A DNA stretch of 44,460 nt from Saprospiraceae bacterium (GTDB taxonomy: Bacteria > Bacteroidota > Bacteroidia > Chitinophagales > Saprospiraceae): positions 1 to 44,460 of the forward strand of contig WFYJ01000248.1 in NCBI GenBank assembly GCA_015490175.1, read 5' to 3'. Positions within the stretch are counted from its first letter, which is position 1; every line of letters begins with the position of its first letter. Position numbers and translations under genes: made by a program. The notes under the pieces were generated by a model, which saw only the letters and a list, made by a program, of their open reading frames with translations, was not told where the DNA came from and did no database searches. Positions 35,582-44,114 of this stretch are shown piece after piece.

Positions 35582-36130
35582 ATGATAGTCATGCCCCGTA
35601 TCCGCGTCATCAAAGGCGATATCACGAAACAGCAGGTCGATGCCGTGGTCAATGCCGCCAACTCCTCGCTCATGGGTGGCGGCGGCGTGGATGGCGCTAT
35701 CCACCGCGCCGGCGGCCCGGCCATTCTCGAAGAATGCAAACAGATCATCGCGCGCATCGGCCATTTGCCGACAGGCGAAGCCGTAGTCACCACTGCCGGC
35801 CACATGCCTGCACAGAAGGTGATCCACACCCCAGGGCCCATCTACGATCCCGCCCGCCCCGACGAGATGCGGCGCCTGCTGGCCAACGCCTACCGCAACA
35901 GCCTGGCGCGCGCCGTCGAGCACGGGCTGCGCACCGTGGCCTTCCCCAACATCAGCACGGGCGTGTATGGATACCCCAAACCCGAAGCCGCCGAGGTGGC
36001 TATCGAGACGGTGCGCCGCTTTCTCGAAGCGCATCCCGATGCCATTGATGAGGTGCGCTTCGTGTGTTTCGACGACGAAAATTACCACCTTTACCTTGCG
36101 ATGCTGGGCGGCGATGAGGTCGAGGTTTGA
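35582..36130 (+). CDS. ymdB: Macrodomain ADP-ribose hydrolase (YmdB-like)
   Basis: The 182-residue macrodomain begins RIRVIKGDITKQQVDAVVNA and has the nucleotide-binding NAANSSLMGGGGVDGAIHRA loop and the FPNISTGVYGYP substrate loop. It should remove ADP-ribose or O-acetyl groups (O-acetyl-ADP-ribose deacetylase activity is known for YmdB). An ATG at 35591 is an alternative start. It follows ogt with a 37-base gap. Confidence 0.92.
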   Translation: MIVMPRIRVIKGDITKQQVDAVVNAANSSLMGGGGVDGAIHRAGGPAILEECKQIIARIGHLPTGEAVVTTAGHMPAQKVIHTPGPIYDPARPDEMRRLLANAYRNSLARAVEHGLRTVAFPNISTGVYGYPKPEAAEVAIETVRRFLEAHPDAIDEVRFVCFDDENYHLYLAMLGGDEVEV

Positions 36131-36354
36131 GGTGCCGAGGAACCGGAGCATCGAGGATTTGACCAAAAAGCGCTCAACCCTTGTATGTTGCGTCTGCCAG
36201 ATCCGAAGCCTCTTCGGGGGCCAGCCGCCCGGCGGCATCTCAACATCCGCTACGCGGTCCCAACCCGCTACGCTACCCCCTCGACCCTTCATTCCGGGTA
36301 TGAACGAGTACTCATTGCGATCACTTCACCACACACAACAACGAAAGGACTTTT
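36131..36354 (+). repeat. Repeat-containing leader of coaD
   Basis: It has partial MITE-interior sequence (GAGGATTTGACC and CGCTCAACCC near 36152-36181), then a CCGAAG/CTTCGG 6-bp hairpin (36203-36217). CGGCATCTCAACATCCGC follows at about 36233-36250, the complement of part of the large hairpin in MITE-3 (26777-26813). A ribosome site AAAGGA lies about 8 bases before the coaD ATG. Confidence 0.5.
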
Positions 36355-36810
36355 ATGAAAATAGCTGTATTTCCCGGCTCTTTCGACCCCATCACGGCAG
36401 GGCACGTGGACCTGGTGCGCCGCGCCGCGCCGCTGTTCGACAAGATCATCGTGGCTGTAGGCGTCAATTCGCAGAAGCAAACGCTCTTCCCGCTCGAGCA
36501 GCGGCTGGCGTGGCTGCGGGCCGTGTTCGCCCATGACGACAAGGTGGAGGTGGACCACTTCGACGGGCTCACGGCCCACTATTGCGCGCGCGTGGGGGCC
36601 CGCTACCTGTTGCGCGGCCTGCGCAATGCCTCCGACTTCGACTACGAAAAGACCATCTCGCAGCTCAACCACATCATCGGGCACGGCCTGGAAACCATCT
36701 TCCTCATCAGCCGGCCGGCCTACAGCCACATCAGCTCCACCATTGTGCGCGAGATCATCCGCGGCGGCGGCGATGCTTCTCCTTTCTTGCCCGAAGAAAT
36801 CAAACTCTGA
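36355..36810 (+). CDS. coaD: Phosphopantetheine adenylyltransferase
   Basis: The 151-residue product is normal length for CoaD. It has FPGSFDPITAGHVDLVRRAA with the T/HxGH nucleotide motif and the C-terminal SRPAYSHISSTIVREI segment (the ISSTxxRE motif). It transfers AMP to 4'-phosphopantetheine in coenzyme A synthesis. Its stop overlaps the start of the next gene (TGATG), which signals translational coupling. Confidence 0.96.
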   Translation: MKIAVFPGSFDPITAGHVDLVRRAAPLFDKIIVAVGVNSQKQTLFPLEQRLAWLRAVFAHDDKVEVDHFDGLTAHYCARVGARYLLRGLRNASDFDYEKTISQLNHIIGHGLETIFLISRPAYSHISSTIVREIIRGGGDASPFLPEEIKL

Positions 36811-37514
36811 TGCCATACGCTTACCTGCTCTTCGATGCCGACCACACCTTGCTCGACTTCCGGGCCACGGCTCGCAAGGCCTTTTTCCATACCATGCGCT
36901 ACTTCGGCATCGAGTGCGACGACGCCCACTTTGCCCATTACGAGCAACTCAACCACCACTACTGGCAGGCCTACGAGTCGGGCCGCATCGACGAGCGCGA
37001 GCTGCGCCTGGGCCGCTGGCAAGCCTTCTTCGAGCTGCTGCGCGAGTGGCGCGATCCGGCCGAAGTCAACGAATGCTACATCGAGGCCGTGAGTCGGTCG
37101 GCCATCCTGCTCGAAGGAGCCCGGCCGTTGCTCGACCGCCTCAAGGGCGCGGGCTGGCGCATGGCCCTGGTGACCAACGGCCTGAGCCAGGTGCAGCGCC
37201 CCCGCCTGCGGCACAGCGGCATCGAGACCTACTTCGACTTCGTCGTCATCTCCGACGAGGTGGGCAGCGCCAAGCCCCAACGCGCCTTTTTCGATCACGC
37301 CTTTCGGCAAATGGAACCCGTGCTGGCACGCCGCCCCCACCCCGAAGAGGTACTCGTCATCGGCGACAGCCTCGAAGCCGACATCAAGGGCGGGCGCGAC
37401 TACGGCTGCCACACCTGCTGGTACAACCCCGAGGGCAAGCCCCGGCCCCGCGACATCGAACCCCACTACGAGGTGCACCGCCTCGAAGCCGTAGCCGACC
37501 TGCTCGGGGCATGA
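36810..37514 (+). CDS. yjjG: HAD-family (YjjG-like) nucleotidase
   Basis: The 234-residue HAD hydrolase has motif I DADHTLLDF (Asp9, Asp11 in FDADHT), motif II in VTNGLSQVQRPRL, a Lys motif in GSAKPQRAFF, and a C-terminal acidic motif GDSLEADIKGG. The spacing and the YjjG-type cap suggest a pyrimidine 5'-nucleotidase that removes non-canonical nucleotides. The ATG overlaps the coaD stop codon. A hairpin word (37299) encodes Ala-Phe-Arg-Gln-Met here. Confidence 0.85.
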   Translation: MPYAYLLFDADHTLLDFRATARKAFFHTMRYFGIECDDAHFAHYEQLNHHYWQAYESGRIDERELRLGRWQAFFELLREWRDPAEVNECYIEAVSRSAILLEGARPLLDRLKGAGWRMALVTNGLSQVQRPRLRHSGIETYFDFVVISDEVGSAKPQRAFFDHAFRQMEPVLARRPHPEEVLVIGDSLEADIKGGRDYGCHTCWYNPEGKPRPRDIEPHYEVHRLEAVADLLGA

Positions 37515-37521
37515 GCCAAAC

Positions 37522-37558
37522 CCTGTGCCGCACACGCAACCGTTATGCTCGGCACAGG
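37522..37558 (+). terminator. Stem-loop after the HAD gene
   Basis: A 9-bp perfect stem (CCTGTGCCG at 37522-37530 with its complement at 37550-37558) has a 19-base loop but no T run. It may mark the transcript end. Confidence 0.4.
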
Positions 37559-37564
37559 CCGGTC

Positions 37565-37665
37565 TTTGGAGAGGGAGTGAATGAGTGACGGAGTGACAGA
37601 GCGAAGGAGCGACAGAGCACGCAGCAGTTCCACCGATTTGACCGATTTGATGCGAGCCTCCAATC
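37565..37665 (+). repeat. GAGTGA array plus ACCGATT unit
   Basis: Units GGAGTGA, GGAGTGACAGAGC and GGAGCGACAG (about 37565-37618) are followed by TTCCACCGATTTGACCGATT (about 37627-37646). The same order is seen at 27741-27856 and 31031-31138. Blocks C and D are absent here. Confidence 0.6.
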
Positions 37666-37748
37666 GGCGCCTGCATCTGACCTTTGTGTAACTTGAGCGC
37701 CCCTTTTTTCGTGCTTGCGCAAAAAGGCTATCGCCAAACGACCGACGT

Positions 37749-40700
37749 GTGAAGAATCTGATTCCGCATTTCATCCACGACCGATACCTCGAAGGGCGCC
37801 GGCATGGCACCTTCGACGGAGGCGCCCTGTTTGTGGACCTGTCGGGTTTCACGCGCCTGACGAGTACCCTGATGAAGCAGGGCAAGGGCGGCGCCGAGCG
37901 CCTGTCGCTCATCCTCAACCAGATCTTCGAGCCCCTCGTGCAACTCGTCTATGCGCAGGGTGGCTTCATCCCCTACTTTGCCGGCGACTCCTTCACGGCT
38001 CTCTTCCCCGGCAGTGAGGGTGCGGAGGCGCCATTTGCCGAAAGGCAAGAAAAACAGGTTGCCCTTGTCGAGCGGCTCGTCCATACGGCGCTGCAGGCGC
38101 GCGCCCGCTTCATGGCCGACGAGGTGCGCTTCGACGAGTTTGCTTTCGGCATCAAGGTGGGCATGGCGCTGGGCACCGTCGAGTGGGGCATCGTGGGCGA
38201 GGAGCGCCTGGCTTTCTACTTCCGCGGACCCGCCATCGATGGCTGCGCCCGTGCCCAGCAATATGCCGGCACCTCCGAGATCGTGGTGGACGACAGCCTG
38301 CACGCCCTGCTGGCCGATCGCTACCGCCTCAGGCCGCTGCCTGCCGAAGGCCTCTTCGTGCTCGACAGCGACTCCGTGCCGGCAGCAACGCCTGCCGTGC
38401 CGCCCTCGTTGCCCCCCCTGCGCGAAGACGTCCTCGTCCGGTTCGTGCCGGAAGAGGTGTTGCGCTTCGACGCGCAGGGCGAGTTTCGGCACGTGGTGCC
38501 CGTAGCCATCTCTTTCGAAGGGCTCGACACCCACGAAGCCCTCGACCGCTTCGTGCAAATCGCCTTGCGGCAGATGGACGCCTTCGGCGGCTACCTCAAG
38601 GAAGTAGACTTCGGCGACAAGGGCGGCGTGCTGTTCGGGCTGTTTGGCGCACCCGTCACTTTCGAGAACAACGTGGCGCGCGCGCTCGAATTCCTGCTGT
38701 CGCTGCGCGAAGAGTGGCGGGCGTTGCGACCTGACTTGCCCGCCTTGCGCACCCGTGCCGGCCTGGCGTCGGGCGTGGCCTGGGCCGGTCTGGTGGGCGG
38801 CCAGGCGCGCGCGCAGTACGCCGCAGTGGGCCTGCGCGTCAACCTGGCGGCCCGCCTGATGACGCAGGCGCGCTGGGGCGAGATCCTCACCGACGACGAG
38901 GTGCAAAAAGAACGCCACTACAAGTTCCGCTATCAGGGCGACATCACTTACAAGGGCTTCGAGCGCAGTGTGCCCACCTACCAACTGGTGGGCCGCGGGG
39001 CCGTGCGCGCCCAGCGGTTCTCCGGGCCGTTCGTGGGGCGCGAAGTGGAACTGGCCGACCTGCGCATGTTCTTTTCCCAGAACCTGCAGCAGCGGCGCCC
39101 TGCCATGGCGTTCGTCTTTGGCGAGGCCGGTGCGGGCAAGTCGCGCCTGACGTGGGAGCTGCGCACCGCCCTGCAAGGCCGCTACAACCTGGCCTGGTTC
39201 TCCTGCCAGGCCGACCAGATTTTGCGCAAACCCCTCAACCCGTTCATCTTTTTCCTCAAAAACTACTTCGACCAGTCGCCCGAAAACGATCGAGCCACCA
39301 ATCGCAAGCTCTTCGAGCAGCGCTTCCAGAGCTTGCTCAACGATTGCTCGGCCATCCTCCACGGGCAGGCCGAAGCCATCCGCCGCGAGATCGTGCGCAC
39401 CAAACCGGTCTATGCCGCCCTCATCGGGCTGGACCAGGAACACCCCTTCTGGAAAAACCTCGACGCCCGCGGCCGCTACCAGAACTCGCTGGCCGCCCTG
39501 TCGAGCCTGTTCATCGCCGAGTCGTTGATACAACCCATCATTATCGAGGTGGAAGACGCCCACTGGCTCGACGCCATGAGCCGAGACTTCCTGCGCGAGT
39601 TCGTGCCCCGCATGGCCGACTTCCCCATCGCCTTCCTCTTCACCTCGCGCTACCTCGACAATGGCGCCCGCCCCGAGATTGTGGACCGACACCTGCTCGA
39701 ACGCCACCGCATCGACACGCTGCACCTCGACCTGCGCCTCTGGGACAGGGATGCGCTCACGCGCTTCGTGCACGATCAGCTCGGTGGCCCCGTGAGCGAC
39801 CAGTTGGTAGCCACCCTGCAACGCGCCACCGAAGGCAATCCCTTCTATGCCGAGCAGATGCTCGAATACTTCCGCGAGACCGGGCAGCTCATCCGGCAAG
39901 AGGGCCAGTGGACGCTCAAGGACGAGCAAGTGGCGCTGACCAGCTCCATCGAGGCCATCCTGATGGCCCGCATCGACCGCCTGTCCGACATGGTGCGCGA
40001 GACGGTCAAGGCGGCCGCCGTCATCGGGCGCGAGTTCGAGCTGCCCGTGCTCGAAGAGGTGATGAAAGCACACAACCACACGGCCCGCCCGCCGCGCGAC
40101 CTGGGCCAACAACTGCGCGAGCAGGTGCGCCATGCCGAAGAGGGGCAGATCTGGCAGGCCGTCAACGAGCTGCGCTACATGTTTCGGCACTCGCTGCTGC
40201 GCGAAGCGGCCTACGGCATGCAGGTCAAGGCGCGCCTGCGCCAACTGCATCGCCTCATCGCCCGGGCCATCGAAAAGATCTATGCCGACCAGTTGGAAGA
40301 GCGCTACCTCGATCTGGCCTTCCACTACGAGCAGGCCGGCGTCACGGAAAAGATGCAGTACTACCTGCGCAAGGCCGCCGACCATGCGCGCCGCCACTAC
40401 CAGAACCAGACGGCACTGACCTATTACGACAAGCTGCTCGACAGCTTGCGCGCCACCAACGACCTGGCCGGCATGGTCGAGGCCCTGCTCGCCAAAGGCA
40501 ACGTCCTGGAACTGACAGGACGCTGGGACGAGGCGCGCCAGGCGTACGAAGAGGCCCTCGACTCGGCCCGGGCCGAACACAACGACCAGCTCATCGCCCG
40601 CGCCATGGACAGCCTCGGCCACCTGCTCATGCTGCAGGGCCGGTACGACGCAGCGCATGGCTGGCTCGTCAAGGCCGCCGCCCGCTTCGAGCAGCTCGAC

Positions 40701-41804
40701 GACCGCGCCGGCATTGCGCGCACGTATGGCCACCTGGGCAACCTCTTTTTCCGGCAGGGGCGCTACCGCGATGCCGAGCGCTACTTTCTGCGCAGCATCC
40801 ACATGGCCGAAGGGCAGCCCCACACCCCCGACATGGCCGCCATCGTCGGCAACCTCGGCCTCACCTACATGAACCTCGGCCAGTACGACGAAGCCATCCC
40901 CTGGCTCGAACGCCAGCTCGACGTGTGCCGCAAAGCCGGCGACAAGCAGGGCATGGCCGGCCTGTACACCAACCTCGGCATCGTGCGCCTCGAAAAGGGC
41001 GACTACGACGCCGCCCTCGTCAACTTCCAACAGGGGCTGGCCCTGGCCGAAGAGCTGGGCAACAAGCTGCTCGTCTGCATCGCTACGGGTTCCATGGGCA
41101 GCGTCTTCCAGCAAAAGGGCGACTACAGCCGCGCCATGGAACACTTCCAGCGCGACCTGGCCCTCACCGAAGAGCTGGGCGACAAGCAGGGCAAAGCCAT
41201 CGCCCTGGGCCTCATCGGCGACCTGTACAGCACCATGGGCCGATTCGACCAGGCCATCCACTACCTCCAGCAGCAACTGGCCCTCTCGGAAGAGCTGCGC
41301 TACCAGAAAGGCATCGCCAAAGCCGTCAACTCGCTCGGCGACGTCTATTTCTTCCTCGGCGACTACGCCCAATCGCTGCATTACTACGACCGCGCCATCG
41401 ACATCGCCCGACGCATCGACAACCGCCTGGTGCTCGGCTTCAGCCTCGTCGAAAAAGCCATCGTGTTGTGCGAGGCCGGCCGCACCGACGAGGCCGCCCG
41501 CATCGCTGAAGAAGCACAGGCACTGGCGCGCGAGCTGGGCAACCCCGAGCTGCTGTTCGAGACCCGACTGGTGCAGGCGCGCATCGCACGTGTTGCCGGC
41601 CGTACCGACGAGGCGCACGCCATCCTCTCGGAGCTGCGCTCGGGCCTGCTGGGACGCAAAGAGCAGGCCGCCGTCTTCTTCGAGCTCCATGCCCTGACCG
41701 GCAAAGACGCCTACCGCCAGCGCGCCCTCGACCTCTACCAGGCACTCTTTGCCGAGACGCCGCGTTATCTGTATCGCCTCCGCATCGAGGAGCTGCTGCG
41801 ATGA
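37749..41804 (+). CDS. Tandem class III cyclase, STAND NTPase and TPR protein, organised like soluble adenylyl cyclase
   Basis: The 1351-residue protein (GTG start) has two class III cyclase domains: C1 at about 20-200 and C2 at about 245-415. C1 has both metal Asp (Asp30 in FVDLSGFT, Asp80 in AGDSF). C2 lacks them but has a candidate base-contact Lys284, Asp290-Lys291 in DFGDKGG, and the transition-state Asn365 and Arg369 in VNLAARL. The catalytic site would thus be one C1/C2 pair, as in animal soluble adenylyl cyclase. C1 also has AIDGCARAQ near 162-170, close to the C1 segment of that enzyme. An NTPase follows with Walker A GEAGAGKS (458-465) and Walker B-like VEDAHWLD (601-608), then about 470 residues of TPR repeats. 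It should make cAMP (or cGMP) under control of the NTPase and TPR parts. A GCAA hairpin word lies 23 bases upstream (37713) and a GAAA one inside (38033). Confidence 0.85.
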   Translation: MKNLIPHFIHDRYLEGRRHGTFDGGALFVDLSGFTRLTSTLMKQGKGGAERLSLILNQIFEPLVQLVYAQGGFIPYFAGDSFTALFPGSEGAEAPFAERQEKQVALVERLVHTALQARARFMADEVRFDEFAFGIKVGMALGTVEWGIVGEERLAFYFRGPAIDGCARAQQYAGTSEIVVDDSLHALLADRYRLRPLPAEGLFVLDSDSVPAATPAVPPSLPPLREDVLVRFVPEEVLRFDAQGEFRHVVPVAISFEGLDTHEALDRFVQIALRQMDAFGGYLKEVDFGDKGGVLFGLFGAPVTFENNVARALEFLLSLREEWRALRPDLPALRTRAGLASGVAWAGLVGGQARAQYAAVGLRVNLAARLMTQARWGEILTDDEVQKERHYKFRYQGDITYKGFERSVPTYQLVGRGAVRAQRFSGPFVGREVELADLRMFFSQNLQQRRPAMAFVFGEAGAGKSRLTWELRTALQGRYNLAWFSCQADQILRKPLNPFIFFLKNYFDQSPENDRATNRKLFEQRFQSLLNDCSAILHGQAEAIRREIVRTKPVYAALIGLDQEHPFWKNLDARGRYQNSLAALSSLFIAESLIQPIIIEVEDAHWLDAMSRDFLREFVPRMADFPIAFLFTSRYLDNGARPEIVDRHLLERHRIDTLHLDLRLWDRDALTRFVHDQLGGPVSDQLVATLQRATEGNPFYAEQMLEYFRETGQLIRQEGQWTLKDEQVALTSSIEAILMARIDRLSDMVRETVKAAAVIGREFELPVLEEVMKAHNHTARPPRDLGQQLREQVRHAEEGQIWQAVNELRYMFRHSLLREAAYGMQVKARLRQLHRLIARAIEKIYADQLEERYLDLAFHYEQAGVTEKMQYYLRKAADHARRHYQNQTALTYYDKLLDSLRATNDLAGMVEALLAKGNVLELTGRWDEARQAYEEALDSARAEHNDQLIARAMDSLGHLLMLQGRYDAAHGWLVKAAARFEQLDDRAGIARTYGHLGNLFFRQGRYRDAERYFLRSIHMAEGQPHTPDMAAIVGNLGLTYMNLGQYDEAIPWLERQLDVCRKAGDKQGMAGLYTNLGIVRLEKGDYDAALVNFQQGLALAEELGNKLLVCIATGSMGSVFQQKGDYSRAMEHFQRDLALTEELGDKQGKAIALGLIGDLYSTMGRFDQAIHYLQQQLALSEELRYQKGIAKAVNSLGDVYFFLGDYAQSLHYYDRAIDIARRIDNRLVLGFSLVEKAIVLCEAGRTDEAARIAEEAQALARELGNPELLFETRLVQARIARVAGRTDEAHAILSELRSGLLGRKEQAAVFFELHALTGKDAYRQRALDLYQALFAETPRYLYRLRIEELLR

Positions 41805-41819
41805 ACCCCATTTTGCTCC

Positions 41820-42737
41820 ATGCAAACCACGGCCATGTGCTTCACCCTCATCCTTGCTCTCTTGCTCACCTGCAGTTGCCGGCCAACGACCGACTGGTCG
41901 GCCCACTTCGACCCGGCGCCCTTCGACATGCCCTACGACCTGAGCCGGCCCGACACCTGCTGGCTGCTGCCCGACGCCCTGCGCGAAATCTCGGGCCTGA
42001 GCTGGAGCCACGACACGCTCTGGACGCACAACGACGAGCAGGGCATCCTCTTCCGCCTTTCGGCAAATGACGCCTCCCTGCTCGACACCCTCCACTTCCA
42101 CAAGGACGGCGACTACGAAGGCATCGAAAAGGTCGGCTCGACCGTGTGGGTGGTCAAAAGCAACGGCACGCTCTATGCCGTGGACCTCCGCACGCGCACC
42201 ACCCGCAAGTATGCCACGCCGCTGGGCAAGGCCCAGGACGTCGAAGGCCTTGCCTGCGACACTGCCCACCGACGCCTGCTGCTGGCGTGCAAGGGCAGCG
42301 CCGGCGACGGGTTCAGCCCTTTCGAGCGGGCCATCTACGCCTTCGACCTCGACTCACTGGCGCTGGCGCCGCGCCCGCTCTACGTCATCCACCAGCAGGC
42401 TGTGGACGCCTGGCTGGGCAGCCAGCCTGCCGGCGAATGGCGCGACAAGCTCATGGAGGCTTTCGCCAAAACCGACGACCACCTGCGCTTCCGGCCCTCG
42501 GCCCTGGCCGTCCACCCGCTGACGGGCGACCTGTGGGTCGTCTCTTCCCCCGGCAAGCTGCTGCTCGTGCTGTCGCCACAGGGCAAGATTCGGCACATCG
42601 CCCGCCTCGACAAGCGCATCCTGCCCCAGCCCGAAGGTATCGCCTTTGCTCCCGACGGCACGCTCTTTCTGGCCAGTGAAGGGCGCCAAGGGCAGGGCAA
42701 AATTTGCCGATTTCGTCCCGAGACGTCCGCTGACTAA
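41820..42737 (+). CDS. SdiA-regulated-like/YjiK-type propeller lipoprotein
   Basis: The 305-residue product has a lipoprotein-type signal (MQTTAMCFTLILALLLTCSC). The body resembles the SdiA-regulated (YjiK) propeller: REISGLSWSHDTLWTHNDEQ, DGDYEGIEKVGSTVWVVKSN, then LPQPEGIAFAPDGTLFLASE near the end. Members are outer-membrane or periplasmic propellers, some suspected phosphatases or phytase-like. It starts 15 bases after the cyclase gene and may be co-transcribed. Two hairpin words lie inside: 42055 encodes Leu-Ser-Ala-Asn-Asp, and 42458 is the second. Confidence 0.75.
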   Translation: MQTTAMCFTLILALLLTCSCRPTTDWSAHFDPAPFDMPYDLSRPDTCWLLPDALREISGLSWSHDTLWTHNDEQGILFRLSANDASLLDTLHFHKDGDYEGIEKVGSTVWVVKSNGTLYAVDLRTRTTRKYATPLGKAQDVEGLACDTAHRRLLLACKGSAGDGFSPFERAIYAFDLDSLALAPRPLYVIHQQAVDAWLGSQPAGEWRDKLMEAFAKTDDHLRFRPSALAVHPLTGDLWVVSSPGKLLLVLSPQGKIRHIARLDKRILPQPEGIAFAPDGTLFLASEGRQGQGKICRFRPETSAD

Positions 42738-42750
42738 CGTCAGGCGGGCC

Positions 42751-42836
42751 TTTTTTGCGGAAGCACTGCGAGATTTGCCCGGGAAACTCAATCTTTGCAA
42801 GCGCTTTCGCAAATACCTCACAAACCACCTCGAATA
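42751..42836 (+). promoter_or_regulatory. Leader of odhB with two hairpin words and -7 box
   Basis: AATCTTTG (about 42790-42797) resembles the -7 box. Hairpin words lie at 42753-42764 (TTTTGCGGAAGC) and 42803-42813 (GCTTTCGCAAA), the second 23 bases before the ATG. Confidence 0.45.
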
Positions 42837-44114
42837 ATGAGCATCGTTGAAGTACGCGTGCCCAACGTGGGCGAATCGGTTACGGAAGTGACGCTGTCGC
42901 AATGGCTCAAACCCGACGGCGCCTATGTCAGGCAAGACGAACCCATCTGCGAGTTCGAATCCGACAAAGCCACGCTCGAGCTGCCGGCCGAAGCATCGGG
43001 CAAGCTCATCCACGTGGCCAAAGAAGGCGACGACCTCGAGATCGGCGCGCTCATCGCCAAAATCGACACCAGCGTCGCGGCCGATGAAGGCGACGCGCCC
43101 GCTTCGGCACCTGCCACCGATGAAGCCAAACAACCGGCCGCACCCCAACCCGAGGCGGCCGCAGCACCCGCACCGAGTGCGGAAAAAAGTTATGCCGCCG
43201 GCCATCCCTCGCCGGCTGCCGCCAAAATTTTGCGCGAAGCAGGCATCGAGCCCGCTCAGGTAAAAGGCACGGGCAAAGATGGCCGCATCACCAAGGAAGA
43301 TGCGCTCAAGGCCGTCGAAGCGCAACAAGCGGCGCCCCGGCCGGCCGCAGCGCCCGCAGCGGAAGAAGCCACCGACGCCCCCGCACCGGCAACGGCGCCG
43401 GCCCGGCCCTTCAGCCGCAACGAGCGCCGCAAGAAGATGAGCCGCATGCGGCGCACCATCGCCGCCCGCTTGGTCTCGGCCAAGAACCAGACGGCCATGC
43501 TCACCACCTTCAACGAGATCGACATGACGGGCGTCATCGAGCTGCGCAAGAAGTACCAGGAGCAGTTCGTCAAGAAGTACGGCATCAAGCTGGGCTTCAT
43601 GTCCATTTTTGCGAAAGCATGTGCCAAGGCCCTCATGGAGATGCCCGACGTCAACGCCTTCATCGAGGGCAACGAAATCGTCTATCACGACTACGTCGAT
43701 ATCTCCATCGCCATCGCCACGCCCAACGGCCTGGTGGTGCCGCCCGTGCGCAACGTCGAGTCGCTCCACTTTGCCGACATCGAGCGCAAGATCAAAGAGC
43801 TGGCCGACAAGGCGCGCTCGGGCAAGCTGACCATCGAGGAGATGCAGGGCGGCACGTTCACCATCACCAACGGCGGCATCTTCGGCTCGCTGATGAGCAC
43901 GCCCATCCTCAACGAACCCCAGTCGGCCATCCTCGGCATGCACGCCATCAAGGAACGGCCCGTGGTGGTGGACGGCCAGATCGTGGTGCGCCCCATGATG
44001 TACGTGGCGCTCAGCTACGACCACCGCATCATCGACGGCGCCACCTCGGTGACTTTCCTCGTGCGCGTCAAGGAGCTGGTCGAAGACCCGACAAAGCTGC
44101 TGCTCGATATCTGA
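42837..44114 (+). CDS. odhB: Dihydrolipoyllysine-residue succinyltransferase (2-oxoglutarate dehydrogenase E2)
   Basis: The 425-residue E2 has one lipoyl domain (about 1-78, lipoyl Lys44 in ESDKATLE), an Ala/Pro linker, a peripheral subunit-binding domain (about 120-160, [20 protein letters not shown]), and a catalytic domain (about 195-425) with FNEIDM and the active-site YDHRIIDG near the end. The short one-lipoyl layout and FNEIDM fit the succinyl (2-oxoglutarate) form rather than pyruvate dehydrogenase. It moves succinyl groups to CoA in the TCA cycle. The ATG at 42837 was chosen over an upstream in-frame start because it opens the lipoyl domain. A hairpin word lies at 43607. Confidence 0.93.
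   Translation: MSIVEVRVPNVGESVTEVTLSQWLKPDGAYVRQDEPICEFESDKATLELPAEASGKLIHVAKEGDDLEIGALIAKIDTSVAADEGDAPASAPATDEAKQPAAPQPEAAAAPAPSAEKSYAAGHPSPAAAKILREAGIEPAQVKGTGKDGRITKEDALKAVEAQQAAPRPAAAPAAEEATDAPAPATAPARPFSRNERRKKMSRMRRTIAARLVSAKNQTAMLTTFNEIDMTGVIELRKKYQEQFVKKYGIKLGFMSIFAKACAKALMEMPDVNAFIEGNEIVYHDYVDISIAIATPNGLVVPPVRNVESLHFADIERKIKELADKARSGKLTIEEMQGGTFTITNGGIFGSLMSTPILNEPQSAILGMHAIKERPVVVDGQIVVRPMMYVALSYDHRIIDGATSVTFLVRVKELVEDPTKLLLDI

Noticed and set aside
37728-42269. A 1513-residue open frame on the minus strand
   Set aside because: Shadow of the cyclase/TPR gene, which has clear motifs on the plus strand.
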